From assembly GCA_014529385.2 (NCBI GenBank), contig CM043953.1:78854338-78918337 (forward strand): a stretch of 64,000 nt of DNA, in the 5' to 3' direction. Position 1 is the first letter of the stretch. Each line of letters starts with the position of its first letter. Positions 55,049-64,000 of this stretch are shown here, piece by piece. The position numbers and the translations under genes were made by a program. Source of the stretch: Adiantum capillus-veneris (lineage: Eukaryota; Streptophyta; Polypodiopsida; Polypodiales; Pteridaceae). Below the pieces are notes generated by a model, which made no database searches, was not told where the DNA came from, and saw only the letters and a program-made list of their open reading frames with translations.

Positions 55049-57322
55049 TTGGTCATGAGTGAAGGACTATATAGATACATTGACGACAATGAGGTCAATC
55101 TTTATAGGTGCTCAGATCCATACCTAGAAGAGATAACGGATTACAAGCTCTTATATGTCTACACATACGGAGTCGACTGTCAATGGAGATCTATAGTTGT
55201 CGACAAGTATGGACGAGAATACAGAGTTGTAGAAAGCACAAATCCACATACTGTACTAGAAAGAGGTGGATATTTGGTCAATGAAGGACCACAAATGCCT
55301 CCACCAAACACGAGAATTCCTATAGGAATTCCAAGAAGAGAGCCACCAGGATTCCCTTCATGAGCGATAACGAGAGAAGGATTGGGAGAGTCTCTGGTTA
55401 GACTTGTAGACAATCGACGAGTTAGACCATCCCAAGTCCAGAAATGGGTAAACAAAAAATACTCCGGAGATAAAGATCCGAGAGATCACATAGCGGCTTT
55501 TAGAAGAGTGATTAGAGCAGAGGAAGTTTCAGATTTTGCGACACAGTTTGCGGGATTTGGATTGACTCTAGAAGATGATGCAGCTACATGGTTCGACTCG
55601 GTGGAAAAATGGGATTTTGAGACCCTAGATGAGTTGTTTGAGGAGTTTATTGAAGAATTCTTGCAAAAAGGCATTGCTCACAACATGATCTCGCAAATCC
55701 ATAGATTCAAACAGAAAGAGGATGAATCAGTACACAAAGCATCATTATGGCTCAAGAGATATGTTAAGCTCTGTCCGAGAGCGGAATTACCTACGCAAGC
55801 ACGACTGATGCTGATATTTATCCAGGGAATGAGACATGCGGGCCTTCAGAAGGATCTGCATATGATAAGGAGGATGACGCTAAACGAGTTGATCAAAGAA
55901 GCTCTTTATCTAGTGGATAACTGTGAGGCATACAAAGAAAAGGACTTAAATAGTCAAGAAGATGACACATCCTCTCAGCACAGTGTTTCACAGATAAGTG
56001 ATTCCATTGCCAAGCCAATGGCACCTATTGATAAAGAAAAGCTTATCGACGACTTGGTCAAGAGGTTGATTCCTCTTGTAAGGTCTGATTCGGGAGAGCC
56101 GAAGTGGTGTGAAATTGAGAGAAAATGGACGAACCATACGGAGGAAGAGTGCTATTATAGCATGGAAAATGCTAGGGAGAGATATGTACAACCTGTTCCA
56201 GAAGCACCTACTCCACCTAGATACATTACGGGGAATGCGCCAAGACCAGTAGGAGTTTTAAGGCCACAGCTTGTCTTACGACAACAACCTCCGCTACCAG
56301 GTGCTAGAATGCCGGTAGACATGAGATACATGCCAATGATGGAAGCATCAAATAAACCAACGCCAGTACCAGCTACAATGTGGTATAGCAACCAAAGTGA
56401 GTACTACCCTTCGGAGCAACAAAATGGGGGAGAAACACATGGAGTGGTGAGGCCGGTACAACCTCCACCTCCTGGGTTTCAGTCGAAAGAAAGAAGGTAT
56501 GAAATGGACGAAAGGACATTGCGATTCATTGCAAATAGCGGATTATCTAGGTCAAAGCTTGCTTATAGCCAAGAGAAAATGCTAAAAGAATCTCCTCCAC
56601 CAGAGACAGATTGTCACAAAAGTCATGACAACCACTTGGTCAAACAATGTCCTCATATGGAGATCATTGAAGTAAATGCCTATTGTCTTGAGTGTGGCAT
56701 CACTCACTTGATCCCCGATTGCCCGAAAAAACCAAACCAAATCAGGAAAATCACGACAAATGTATCAGGGATTGTTCAGCTCCCTAGTAGCTCAAAAAAT
56801 GAAAATGTTGTACCAGTTCAAGTAGTTACAAGAGCACAAGCTCAAAAGAAATCTGATGAGAATCCAGAGACAAAGAACAAGGAAAGTGACACGAGTCCAA
56901 AAACAGATGATGGACCAAAGACAGACGCACCTAGTCAAAAAACCAAGAGCAAACGAAATAGTTGGAAAGCTAGAAAGACTAGGATGAAAGCACGTAGGGA
57001 ACGAGAGCAAAAATCCCTAGCTGAGAAGCTTACCGAAGCTGGGGAGAAGATAAAACAACATGAGGAAAAGGAGGCACCTTCTCTTACACAGATGGTTAAA
57101 CCTCTAGAAGAACCATCCACGGATGAGAAACCGAGAAGTGCTAGTTCAGGAGGATCTGTGTTGGCAGAGAAGGTTAATGAGACATCAGATGCCCTCTTGA
57201 AAGCCTATGATATGAGGCTCAAAAACAACCAAACCCAAGAACACAGGTGGATGACATATCCTTATGCGGAACTAGAAAAGCAAAAAATTGAAATGTGCCA
57301 GAAAATGATTCAAATAGTCTAA
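55049..57322 (+). pseudogene. E3 gag
   Basis: One frame with a single TGA at 55361. The N-terminal 105 residues include YRYIDDNEVNLYRC and a Pro-rich end. From 55382, DPRDHIAAFRRVIRAEEVSD, LEDDAATWF and LDELFEEFIEEF match the retrotransposon gag core, ending near YLVDNCEAYKEK. A Pro/Gln-rich linker follows (residues about 290-370 of the 55382 frame), then two Cys/His clusters, CHKSHDNHLVKQC and CLECGITHLIPDC (C-x2-C-x3-H-x4-C), and a Lys/Glu-rich coiled-coil-like tail. The TAA at 57320 is one transition from CAA, and the frame continues beyond it. Confidence 0.85.
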
Positions 57323-58537
57323 GCTTTACTAGAACCACCAGTTACAAAACCTGAGGATGTGATCTGTGTCCTGCCTACACAAGTAATCCCACCAAACCAG
57401 GAAATAAAAGAGCCAGATGCTAGTCATGAGCACAGACCAAACCTCAAAGACCCAACATTAGAACCAAGGATAGTACTGAATACCACGGATAACTCTTCCG
57501 AGGGATTTCACCAAGCTATACCTGAGGATTGTAAAGAGATAGATGGTCTTGACGAATTGTGGAAACAAGTTAGAGAGGCCAATGAAGCCGATGACCTAAG
57601 AAGACGAGTAGACAAGACTGGTGATGAACGAGGAGTGTTTCTACCACCAATAGAGGAATTTGAGACTGGATCTCAAATGAATCTAGACGTGCGATCATAT
57701 TGGGGCGACAAAGGATCTGTACAATCTATGGATAGTCAACCCCATTCGCTAAGAACACTACCGTCCTACATGGGAGAGTACGAGACCAAGTTAGATGTGG
57801 TTGCAGTCCCATCACAGAGACTGTCTCCCCTCAAGGCCATCGATTCAAAGGGGCTAGTAGATATTCTATCTACCCCAGTCACCTGTACAATAATGTTAGC
57901 CGAGTTTCTTAGAATAAGACCAAACATGTGGGCTAATGTGGGTAAATGTCTAGAGAAATTTGGTGTAAAAACTCCAATGACTCAAATCGAGGAAGGCATC
58001 AAAGAGCTTGAAATACCTCAACTAAATACTAGGCCAGTGCCATTAAACAAGGTAGGCGAGTATTACGAGGGAGAAGAGGGAAACACCACCCTTCCTGTGG
58101 AATTCAATAATGTAAAAACCATGGCAATCCTTGAAAGTGGAGCTGGTGTGGCCATTGCAACCAAAGAGGTTTGGAAAAAACGGGGAAAACCTGCCTTGAT
58201 ATCCACACGAATGACCTTGCAGCTTGCAGACGGACACAAGGAAAAGCCCCTAGGACTGCTAGAAAAAGTACTTGTTACTTCTTGTGGCATTGAATATGAG
58301 CACACTTTTGCTGTTGTTGACTTTGGCAAGAAGAACAACTATGACATCATTCTGGGAAGACCATTCATGCGACAATTGAAAATGGTCCAAGATTGGGGTT
58401 ATGACCATATATACCTGAGACATTTGGAAACCATAACAAAGATAAACTTGAGGGACCATAGCTATAGGGATGTGACGAGAACGCCGGTTGAGGAGTTTGA
58501 TTCCGCCACAGTAGTAGGATCAGAACTTCCAGCTTAG
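57323..58537 (+). pseudogene. E3 retropepsin-like domain
   Basis: The same reading frame as gag continues after the TAA at 57320-57322. The first about 230 residues are an acidic linker of unknown function. The protease-like domain spans about residues 240-350 of the 57359 frame: MAILESGAGVAIATKEVW, LQLADGHKEKPLGLLEKVLV, DIILGRPFMRQLKMVQDWG. This is the standard retropepsin layout, but the active-site triad reads E-S-G where D-S/T-G is expected. The frame ends at a TAG (58535), one transition from CAG. The Asp-to-Glu change would be expected to weaken catalysis. Confidence 0.8.
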
Positions 58538-59857
58538 TTAGGTAAGCCTAAAGAACTGTGGATGTGTGGAGCTTCACAATGTGGTAGCTTGAAACGCGAG
58601 GAATGTATCCTAGAGCGGGCTATAGAGGATATGGACTATATTCCAGAACCATTTCCTGAAGAAGAGTTAGAGCCTTTTGGATGGGAACACATCTTGGCTA
58701 CTATGGACGTGTGCGTCGTGGAGGATGCTCCCACAACAAAGTTTTGTGATGAAAATGGCTATGATGTCGTTCCTTATTTTGCAGTGAGTGTAATCCAGGA
58801 AAATGAAGAGATCTAGACATCAACAAGCTCTCAAAATAAGGAGCAAACAAAGAAATGTGGAGAATCAAAAGATGAAGAAGACGACGAGTTCTATGGCTCG
58901 AGAGAACACTTTGAGCTTCAAGAAGATCAACGACCCGGGAATCAATGTCATCGCTACACGAATAAAGTGCATCAAAAGTGGATTCCAAAGTCCTCCGTGA
59001 AGACACAACCACCACAAGTATCCTCATACATGGCTCCTAATAAGGATGCAAAGACTCACCTAGGAGGAATACGACCAGAGCAACAAGCTAACAATGCTCT
59101 AATCAATGGGCTAGAAAAGTCCTCCTCCAAGAAACTACCACCCACGAGCAAATAGACAGTAACTTCCCACTACCAGCCAAAAAATCAAGGGAAAGTACAA
59201 GAAGTCAACCTTGCTGAGGATAGTAGCGATAGTGATGAATCTTACGACATCCCCTATCATCAACTCAGGCCATCACTATCACCAACCCCTTCAGCAACAA
59301 CCATGACAGGTCAAAAGAAAAGGACAACAAGTCAAAGCCAAAAAGCTCGACAAATCTGGATACCAAAAAGCAAGATCGGCCAAAAACAGATATGAATCAA
59401 GAAGACAAAGATCTCTATTGACAAATTACAAGATCCAACACCAAAACAAAAACAAGGAAAGCGTGCACGAACGGGTAAGAATATCACAAAGTCGCAAGCT
59501 TTCACAACTCAGGTTTGGGCTCCAAAGAAGTTGATTCAAGCACGAAAAAGTCAGGAATTTATTTGGATTCCAAAACAACCACAATATCAACTTTCAAAGC
59601 CTAGATCCCGTCCCAAACCAAGCGTACAAGGGCTGAAGCAAAGACCACTGTCAACTCACACAAAAAAAAGGTGGATCCCAAAGAAGTCTCTTCAAACACA
59701 AACGAAGCATGGGCAAGTATGGGTTCCCAAACGAGAGCCAGCAACAAAATAACCAATAATCGCAAAGAAATGGGTCCCAAAGAAGAACAACAAAACTGTT
59801 GTCAGTGCATCGCTGCTTGAATTCTTACAATTCTTCCTACGATTACAGTACAGTTAG
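58538..59857 (+). pseudogene. E3 C-terminal region with seven W-x-P-K motifs
   Basis: Still in the gag-protease frame, with in-frame stops at 58814, 59153, 59393 and 59750. It starts with an acidic stretch (LEPFGWEHILATMDVC), then becomes Lys/Gln/Ser/Pro-rich. Seven motifs W-[IVA]-P-K occur at 58978 (WIPK), 59357 (WIPK), 59516 (WAPK), 59564 (WIPK), 59672 (WIPK), 59720 (WVPK) and 59771 (WVPK), mostly followed by basic residues. The frame ends at the TAG at 59855. Similar single WVPK motifs occur near gag C-termini in some plant retroelements as far as I recall. A tandem series is unusual. No RT motif. Confidence 0.7.
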
Positions 59858-61564
59858 AAGAGAGCGAGTCGCTTCAATCAAGCAACGATACAGGAGCTTC
59901 AAAGACCATTACATTGCTTAGAATAGGAAGCCTCGCCAACAAATGCCAATAAGCAAATTGCTTATACCCACATCTTGCACAACATAAATCTTTTCCATGC
60001 ATTGACTTTGTATGCATAATAGGGCTACATTACAAGGTCTGCATAGGCACAACTTTTAATTGCCCAAGCACAACACATACCCTTTGCGATACCCTGTCGT
60101 AAAGGATGACTCCAAATAGGAAGGGGGGAGGCATTCTGAATGCGGACCTAATATTATGACTATAAGAGGGCAATGTTTTGTGAGATGCATTGAATTTTTG
60201 CGTTTTATTGTTATAATTTTTTGATGAAATTTAGAGTATATGCCCTCATAGTAGTGTTACAGAGGAGTATGGAGACGAAATCCATATATGAGCCCCTAGG
60301 GACATGTGTATAGTGTACATAGCATTTAGATTTCTATTTGAATGATTTTTCTTTTGTTGAGTTCGTTTTAAGATTTTCTTTGTTTTTATTAAGAAAAAAA
60401 TAAAAAAATCCATAATCCACATGAAGAAAAGACTGACGAGAGGCCTGAGCACTACAAAGAGAAGAAGGTACGGGGAAACAATGAAACTTCACGAAGTATG
60501 TCTCAGCAGCCACTACAACAGCCGAAGAATTTGTCACAAGCAGTGTCAACATGCAACCGAAAAGTCATACAAGTCAGAGTCGAGTAGCTACGCCACAAAA
60601 TGAGTGAGGTGTTAGTCCCAAAGCTTCAAGTAATATTCTTTGTGGTCTAAGCGTCTTAGCTATTCTAGGTACTGCTCAAGCTGGAAGAGTTGAGCATATT
60701 TACGTTGTGTCGCTCATGCTGGTATAGGTGAGCAAAAGAGTCGAAGTCTAAGTACTTAATTCTGGTGAAGTGAAGGAGAAGGTCCAAAAGACACTCACGT
60801 ACTGAGCACAGTGAGATACGAGTGGAGAAACTTCTACATCGAAAACCCTTCTTGGAAAGGTGGAAGCTATTGAGACATCTTTTGATGTCACATGTGCTAC
60901 ATTTATTCCTTGAAACACCCATCATCTCCTTCTTTCACATTGCATGCTTTTGTTGACAAATTTCTCATATGCATATAGAGTGTCCCATATTTGGCACTTG
61001 CATCAGGCACTCTTTCCGTGTTACACCCAAGCACTCACCTTTCATGAACATGTACTTCACGTTCAACTGCTCAACTCCTCAACTCCAATAAGAGCGTATA
61101 CCAAAGGCATTTTTTTTCCCACCGGGTTTTTTCCCTTTGGTCATCCAGGTTTTAGACCCTAATCTAAAGATACCTATCACCATCCTCTTGTACATATTCC
61201 TTCTACATCAACAATAAGGAAATGCTACTCAAATCAATTGACAAATGAATTGGAGCACCAATTTAAGATCATAGCATACTTCTCCTCAATGGCGAGTCGA
61301 AGAATGGCCTACAATGACAAAGCTGCAGACAACACTAACAACATAACTCAGAAACAAAGAAGTCCCCAATGAAGAAGAGCAGACATAAAAGTAATCAGAG
61401 GATCTCAAAAGATGAATGGTTATGCTAATAGATGTCCGTTCTAATGGATCATAGTTCTTGTTGTGGTTCGACAAAGTTACAAGCAATGCAGCAGATGAAG
61501 CAAAACGATAGCAAAGACCACATCGCCATCGACAATCAGGTCATGTCAGGGACGACATGAACGC
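59858..61564 (+). other. E3 3' untranslated interior
   Basis: No RT, RNase H or integrase motif in any frame. AT-rich with short frames only. It ends with the polypurine tract. Confidence 0.7.
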
Positions 61565-61576
61565 GGAAGGGGGGGA
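61565..61576 (+). promoter_or_regulatory. E3 polypurine tract
   Basis: GGAAGGGGGGGA lies immediately before the TG of the 3' LTR. Confidence 0.9.
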
Positions 61577-62535
61577 TGCTGACCGCTGGGTCAACAACAC
61601 AACATAACTCAAGTTTCGTATCAAAGTCTTATCTTTTGCGAGTTATGAAATGCTGCGGATTATGGCTGTAAACGTCATTTGTAATGAGTAGTTATTCTAG
61701 TTTTAGATGCCGGGGTGCAATGGAACTTCCAGATTGTAAATACAAATCCATTTGACCCTTTCAACCCCATTTTTGGTTAAACCTAAGGTATCCTTAGTAT
61801 ATAAGGTACCTAGGTCATTTTGTAAAGGGAGACTTTAATCATAATCAAAACTTTAGCGCTGTCGTCTACTATGTGTGAGAGAGAAAGAGAGAGAGCGTGA
61901 GCTTCATCCTCTCGCTACGCCCGGCTCGCTCAACACATTGGAGATCCGACTACACCATTGCTGTAGGCTTGAGGAGAGCTACGCGACAACGCCAAGCATT
62001 CCACGCAAGACGAAGCGCACACGCCGACGCATCTACGAGCTATTTGTGGCCGTAAGTGTATCAAACGATGTCTGTTTTCTGCGTGCTAGTAGTATATAGA
62101 ATCGTGGCGACATAAGCTACGCATAGGTACTCATAAATTTTAGTTTCGGTCACTTTTAAAATTCGGCTCTGTCATCCTACGTGTTTTCCGCAGATGGGTT
62201 TAGAGTGAGGGTTTTGAGTGTAGAAGCTTAGGGACGGGTGTATCCTAGTGAGGGGATGGTGTTCCTTAAGTTTCATACGAATCTGGCATGATTAGGCGAG
62301 TTACCTTAAGTATGTGTGTATGTGGCTAGGTGGTGTAGTTGAGAGCAGTGAGGTTCTTGATTGTGGTTTAGTTGTCCTTCTTGAGTGTTGTATGTGTAGG
62401 ATGGTCTCAGCCTGACAAGCTTAAGATATTTCCTCCATGTGCCTATCGTGTCATCTGTGTCCTCGATTGACATTATGTTTATCTAGGTAGTGTTTGCATG
62501 CACTTCATGGGTGTGTGAGTCGCTCCCGTCCAACA
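61577..62535 (+). repeat. E3 3' LTR (959 bp)
   Basis: Starts TGCTGACCGCTGGGTC and ends CCGTCCAACA. It is full length relative to the 5' LTR, with 388 extra bases (61621-62008). A half-site of the leader palindrome (CATCCTACGTG) is at about 62173. Confidence 0.95.
61795..61808 (+). promoter_or_regulatory. E3 LTR TATA element
   Basis: TAGTATATAAGGTA lies in the segment deleted from the 5' LTR. It is the best TATA match in the LTR and is followed about 65 bp downstream by a (GA)n patch. Confidence 0.65.
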
Positions 62536-62540
62536 ACGAC

Positions 62541-63182
62541 AAAAATTAAGTAGTATGGGTAAAGAACAACTGAATATTTTAAAGGAAGAAGTGGATAAGA
62601 TTTTGGATGCAGGGTTCATTGTGCCAGTTGATAATGCTGATGGGTGAGCCTCGTAGTGGTCACTCCAAAGAAAGATGGGCGTTGCAGAGTTTGTGTTGAT
62701 TACAAGCCATTAAACTCAGTGACCAAGAAAGATGATTATCCTTTACCTTTCATTGATCAACTTTTAGATGTAGTGGCTCGCTTTGAAGATATAGTGTCTG
62801 TGATGGCTATTCAGGATGTTTTCAGCTTATCCTTGCTCCTGAAGATTGGAAAAAGACCACTTTTATCATGCCATGGGGTTGTTTCTGCTTTTTCTGCCTT
62901 CCTTTTGGGTTAACAAATGGGCCGGGAGTGTTTGAAAGAAAAGTGGATTGGGTCCTTACACCGTTCCTTGGGGAGTTTGTCAATGGAGTCATATATGATT
63001 TTTGCGTGTACAATTCAAGGAAAGAGCATGTTCAAAAGATTGAGATGACTTTTGCAGGGTATGATGAATGCAGGGGTCAATTGAACCCTAAGAAGTGTCA
63101 CTTTGGCGCAGCCAAGGGTGAAGCTTCTTGGACATGTGATTCCAAAGAATGGGCAGTCCAAAGAAAGTGGAAGCTTTGTTAA
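62541..63182 (+). pseudogene. E4 reverse transcriptase
   Basis: Continues the E4 frame after the E3 insertion. It shows LKEEVDKILDAGFIVPV, a TGA, then [56 protein letters not shown] and VNGVIYDFCVYNSRKEHV. The catalytic Y-x-D-D box is disrupted (VIYDFCVY). PKKCHFG marks the end of the palm. A frameshift near 63130 leads into the thumb. Confidence 0.85.
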
Positions 63183-63919
63183 TGATGTCATCTCCAAAGC
63201 ATACCAGACAGTTGGCCACTTCCATACAGAAGGCTAAATATCTGTCTTGTTTCATACCTTTGGCATCACAGTTATTGTATCCATTGCAGCAAGCAGTTAA
63301 GAGTGATCCCTTGAAGTTTACACATGACTGTGAACATGTTTTTGACAGAGTCAAAGAATTTTTGAGTTCACTATCCATTATGCAAGTTCCTGACAGGGAA
63401 AAACAGTTTTATGTTAACCCATCAGTGGGAGACGATGCCATTGGGACCATGTTGTTGCAAAGGGGGAAGGAATCTCAATATAGGAAGCTTGTTCATTATG
63501 CTAGCAGAGTAAAGACTCTTCATGAAAGAGATTACTCTGAAATTGAATTGGTGATGACCAGTATGGTTTATGCTTGCAGACGATTCAGACATTACTTGTT
63601 GCAAAATTCGTTCACTTTTCTCACTAGTTATTCATTGCTTCCTCAATTGTTCAATAATTTAAATATATCAAAAATAGTGATGAAATGGGTTATTGAACTT
63701 CATGAGTTTCAATTCACCTTTTTGGTAGAAGAGAGTACTCGGGCTGCCCTGGCAGATTTACTCACTTATAAAAATACTCTTGTTTTGGTTAAGGAAGAGG
63801 CGGTGCAAAAGAAGAAAGTCAAAATTCTCACCATATCTGATGCTTCATTGTTATATTTTGATGCCGCTTATCAAAGAAGTCATGATGTTGCTTTGGGATG
63901 CATTGTCATTTGTGATTGA
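63149..63919 (+). pseudogene. E4 RT thumb, RNase H and second (archaeal-type) RNase H start
   Basis: A 256-codon frame. RT thumb and connection: TRQLATSIQKAKYLSCF. RNase H: VHYASRVKTLHERDYSEIELVMTSMV and FRHYLLQNSFTFLTSYS. Then comes the linker KWVIELHEFQFTFLVEEST and, near the end, LYFDAAYQRSHDVALGCIVI, the start of the second RNase H-like domain characteristic of plant Tat elements. Its usual F-D-G-A block reads F-D-A-A. The frame ends at TGA 63919; the next frame appears to continue the domain to the window end. Confidence 0.8.
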
Positions 63920-64000
63920 ACAAGGAAAACTTGTAAGGAAACAAGGGTTGAAACTTGATGCAAAAATTAATAATGAAGTAGAGTACATGGATCTTGAAGG

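Larger units (their letters stand above)
51774..62535 (+). mobile_element. E3: 10.8-kb gag-protease-only LTR element with a palindrome array
   Basis: LTRs at 51774-52344 and 61577-62535, a primer site at 52346, a leader with seven 24-bp palindromes (52888-54470), one long gag-protease-WxPK reading frame (55049-59857) and a polypurine tract at 61565. Flanked by ACGAG/ACGAC inside the pol of E4. LTRs differ at about 25 positions over the 571 shared bases (by eye, about 4%), mostly transitions, plus a 388-bp deletion in the 5' LTR. No RT, RNase H or integrase motif was found in any frame of the interior. The element would need to be mobilised in trans. Confidence 0.9.
50560..64000 (+). mobile_element. 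E4: Tat-type Ty3/gypsy element interrupted by E3, right end outside the window
   Basis: Pol coding sequence runs 50570-51773, is cut by E3, and resumes at 62541. It runs to the window end with RT, RNase H and a second RNase H-like domain. Flanking 5-mers at the E3 junction are ACGAG (51769-51773) and ACGAC (62536-62540), a target-site duplication with one mismatch. No LTR of E4 is in the window. Confidence 0.8.

Overview
The window is a repeat-dominated stretch of a land-plant nuclear genome. The evidence is Ty3/gypsy and Ty1/copia retroelements with primer sites matching the 3' end of plant initiator-Met tRNA, a hAT transposase of the plant DUF659 type, a gypsy pol with a second RNase H-like domain as in plant Tat-type elements, and long (AG)n/(CT)n microsatellites. 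I cannot place the species. I see no convincing intact host gene, no tRNA or rRNA gene and no CRISPR array. Almost every coding trace is a broken mobile-element gene.

1-19.1 kb is a three-level nest. A chromodomain-type Ty3/gypsy element (E1; its left end is outside the window, its right LTR is 13221-13849) carries a 6.07-kb LINE (4585-10650) between its integrase and chromodomain regions. The LINE is bounded by a perfect 13-bp target-site duplication. E1 in turn appears to sit inside the 5' LTR of an LTR element (E2, 13850-19132) that encodes only gag and a protease-like domain.

19.1-50.2 kb is a graveyard: a gag fragment with a tandem duplication, a 515-bp tandem duplication, minus-strand copia and plus-strand gypsy scraps, a minus-strand gypsy element apparently split into two blocks about 8 kb apart (29.2-31.1 and 38.9-40.2 kb), several copia tails and LTRs (one with two adjacent perfect palindromes), a 5' LTR end with 160-bp tandem repeats next to a primer-binding site, many dinucleotide arrays, and a decayed hAT transposase (about 48.0-50.1 kb, minus strand).

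50.6-64 kb is a second clear nest. A Tat-type gypsy element (E4) is interrupted in pol by E3 (51774-62535), a 10.8-kb LTR element with its own 571/959-bp LTRs, primer site and polypurine tract. E3 has gag and a retropepsin-like domain followed by seven W-x-P-K motifs, and no reverse transcriptase that I can find. Its leader carries seven copies of a 24-bp palindrome plus two half-sites in roughly 140-bp units. This array is the most unusual feature of the window. E2 and E3 both look non-autonomous (gag-protease only) and would need enzymes from other elements. Their nonsense codons mostly look like C-to-T decay, as expected for methylated, silenced copies.
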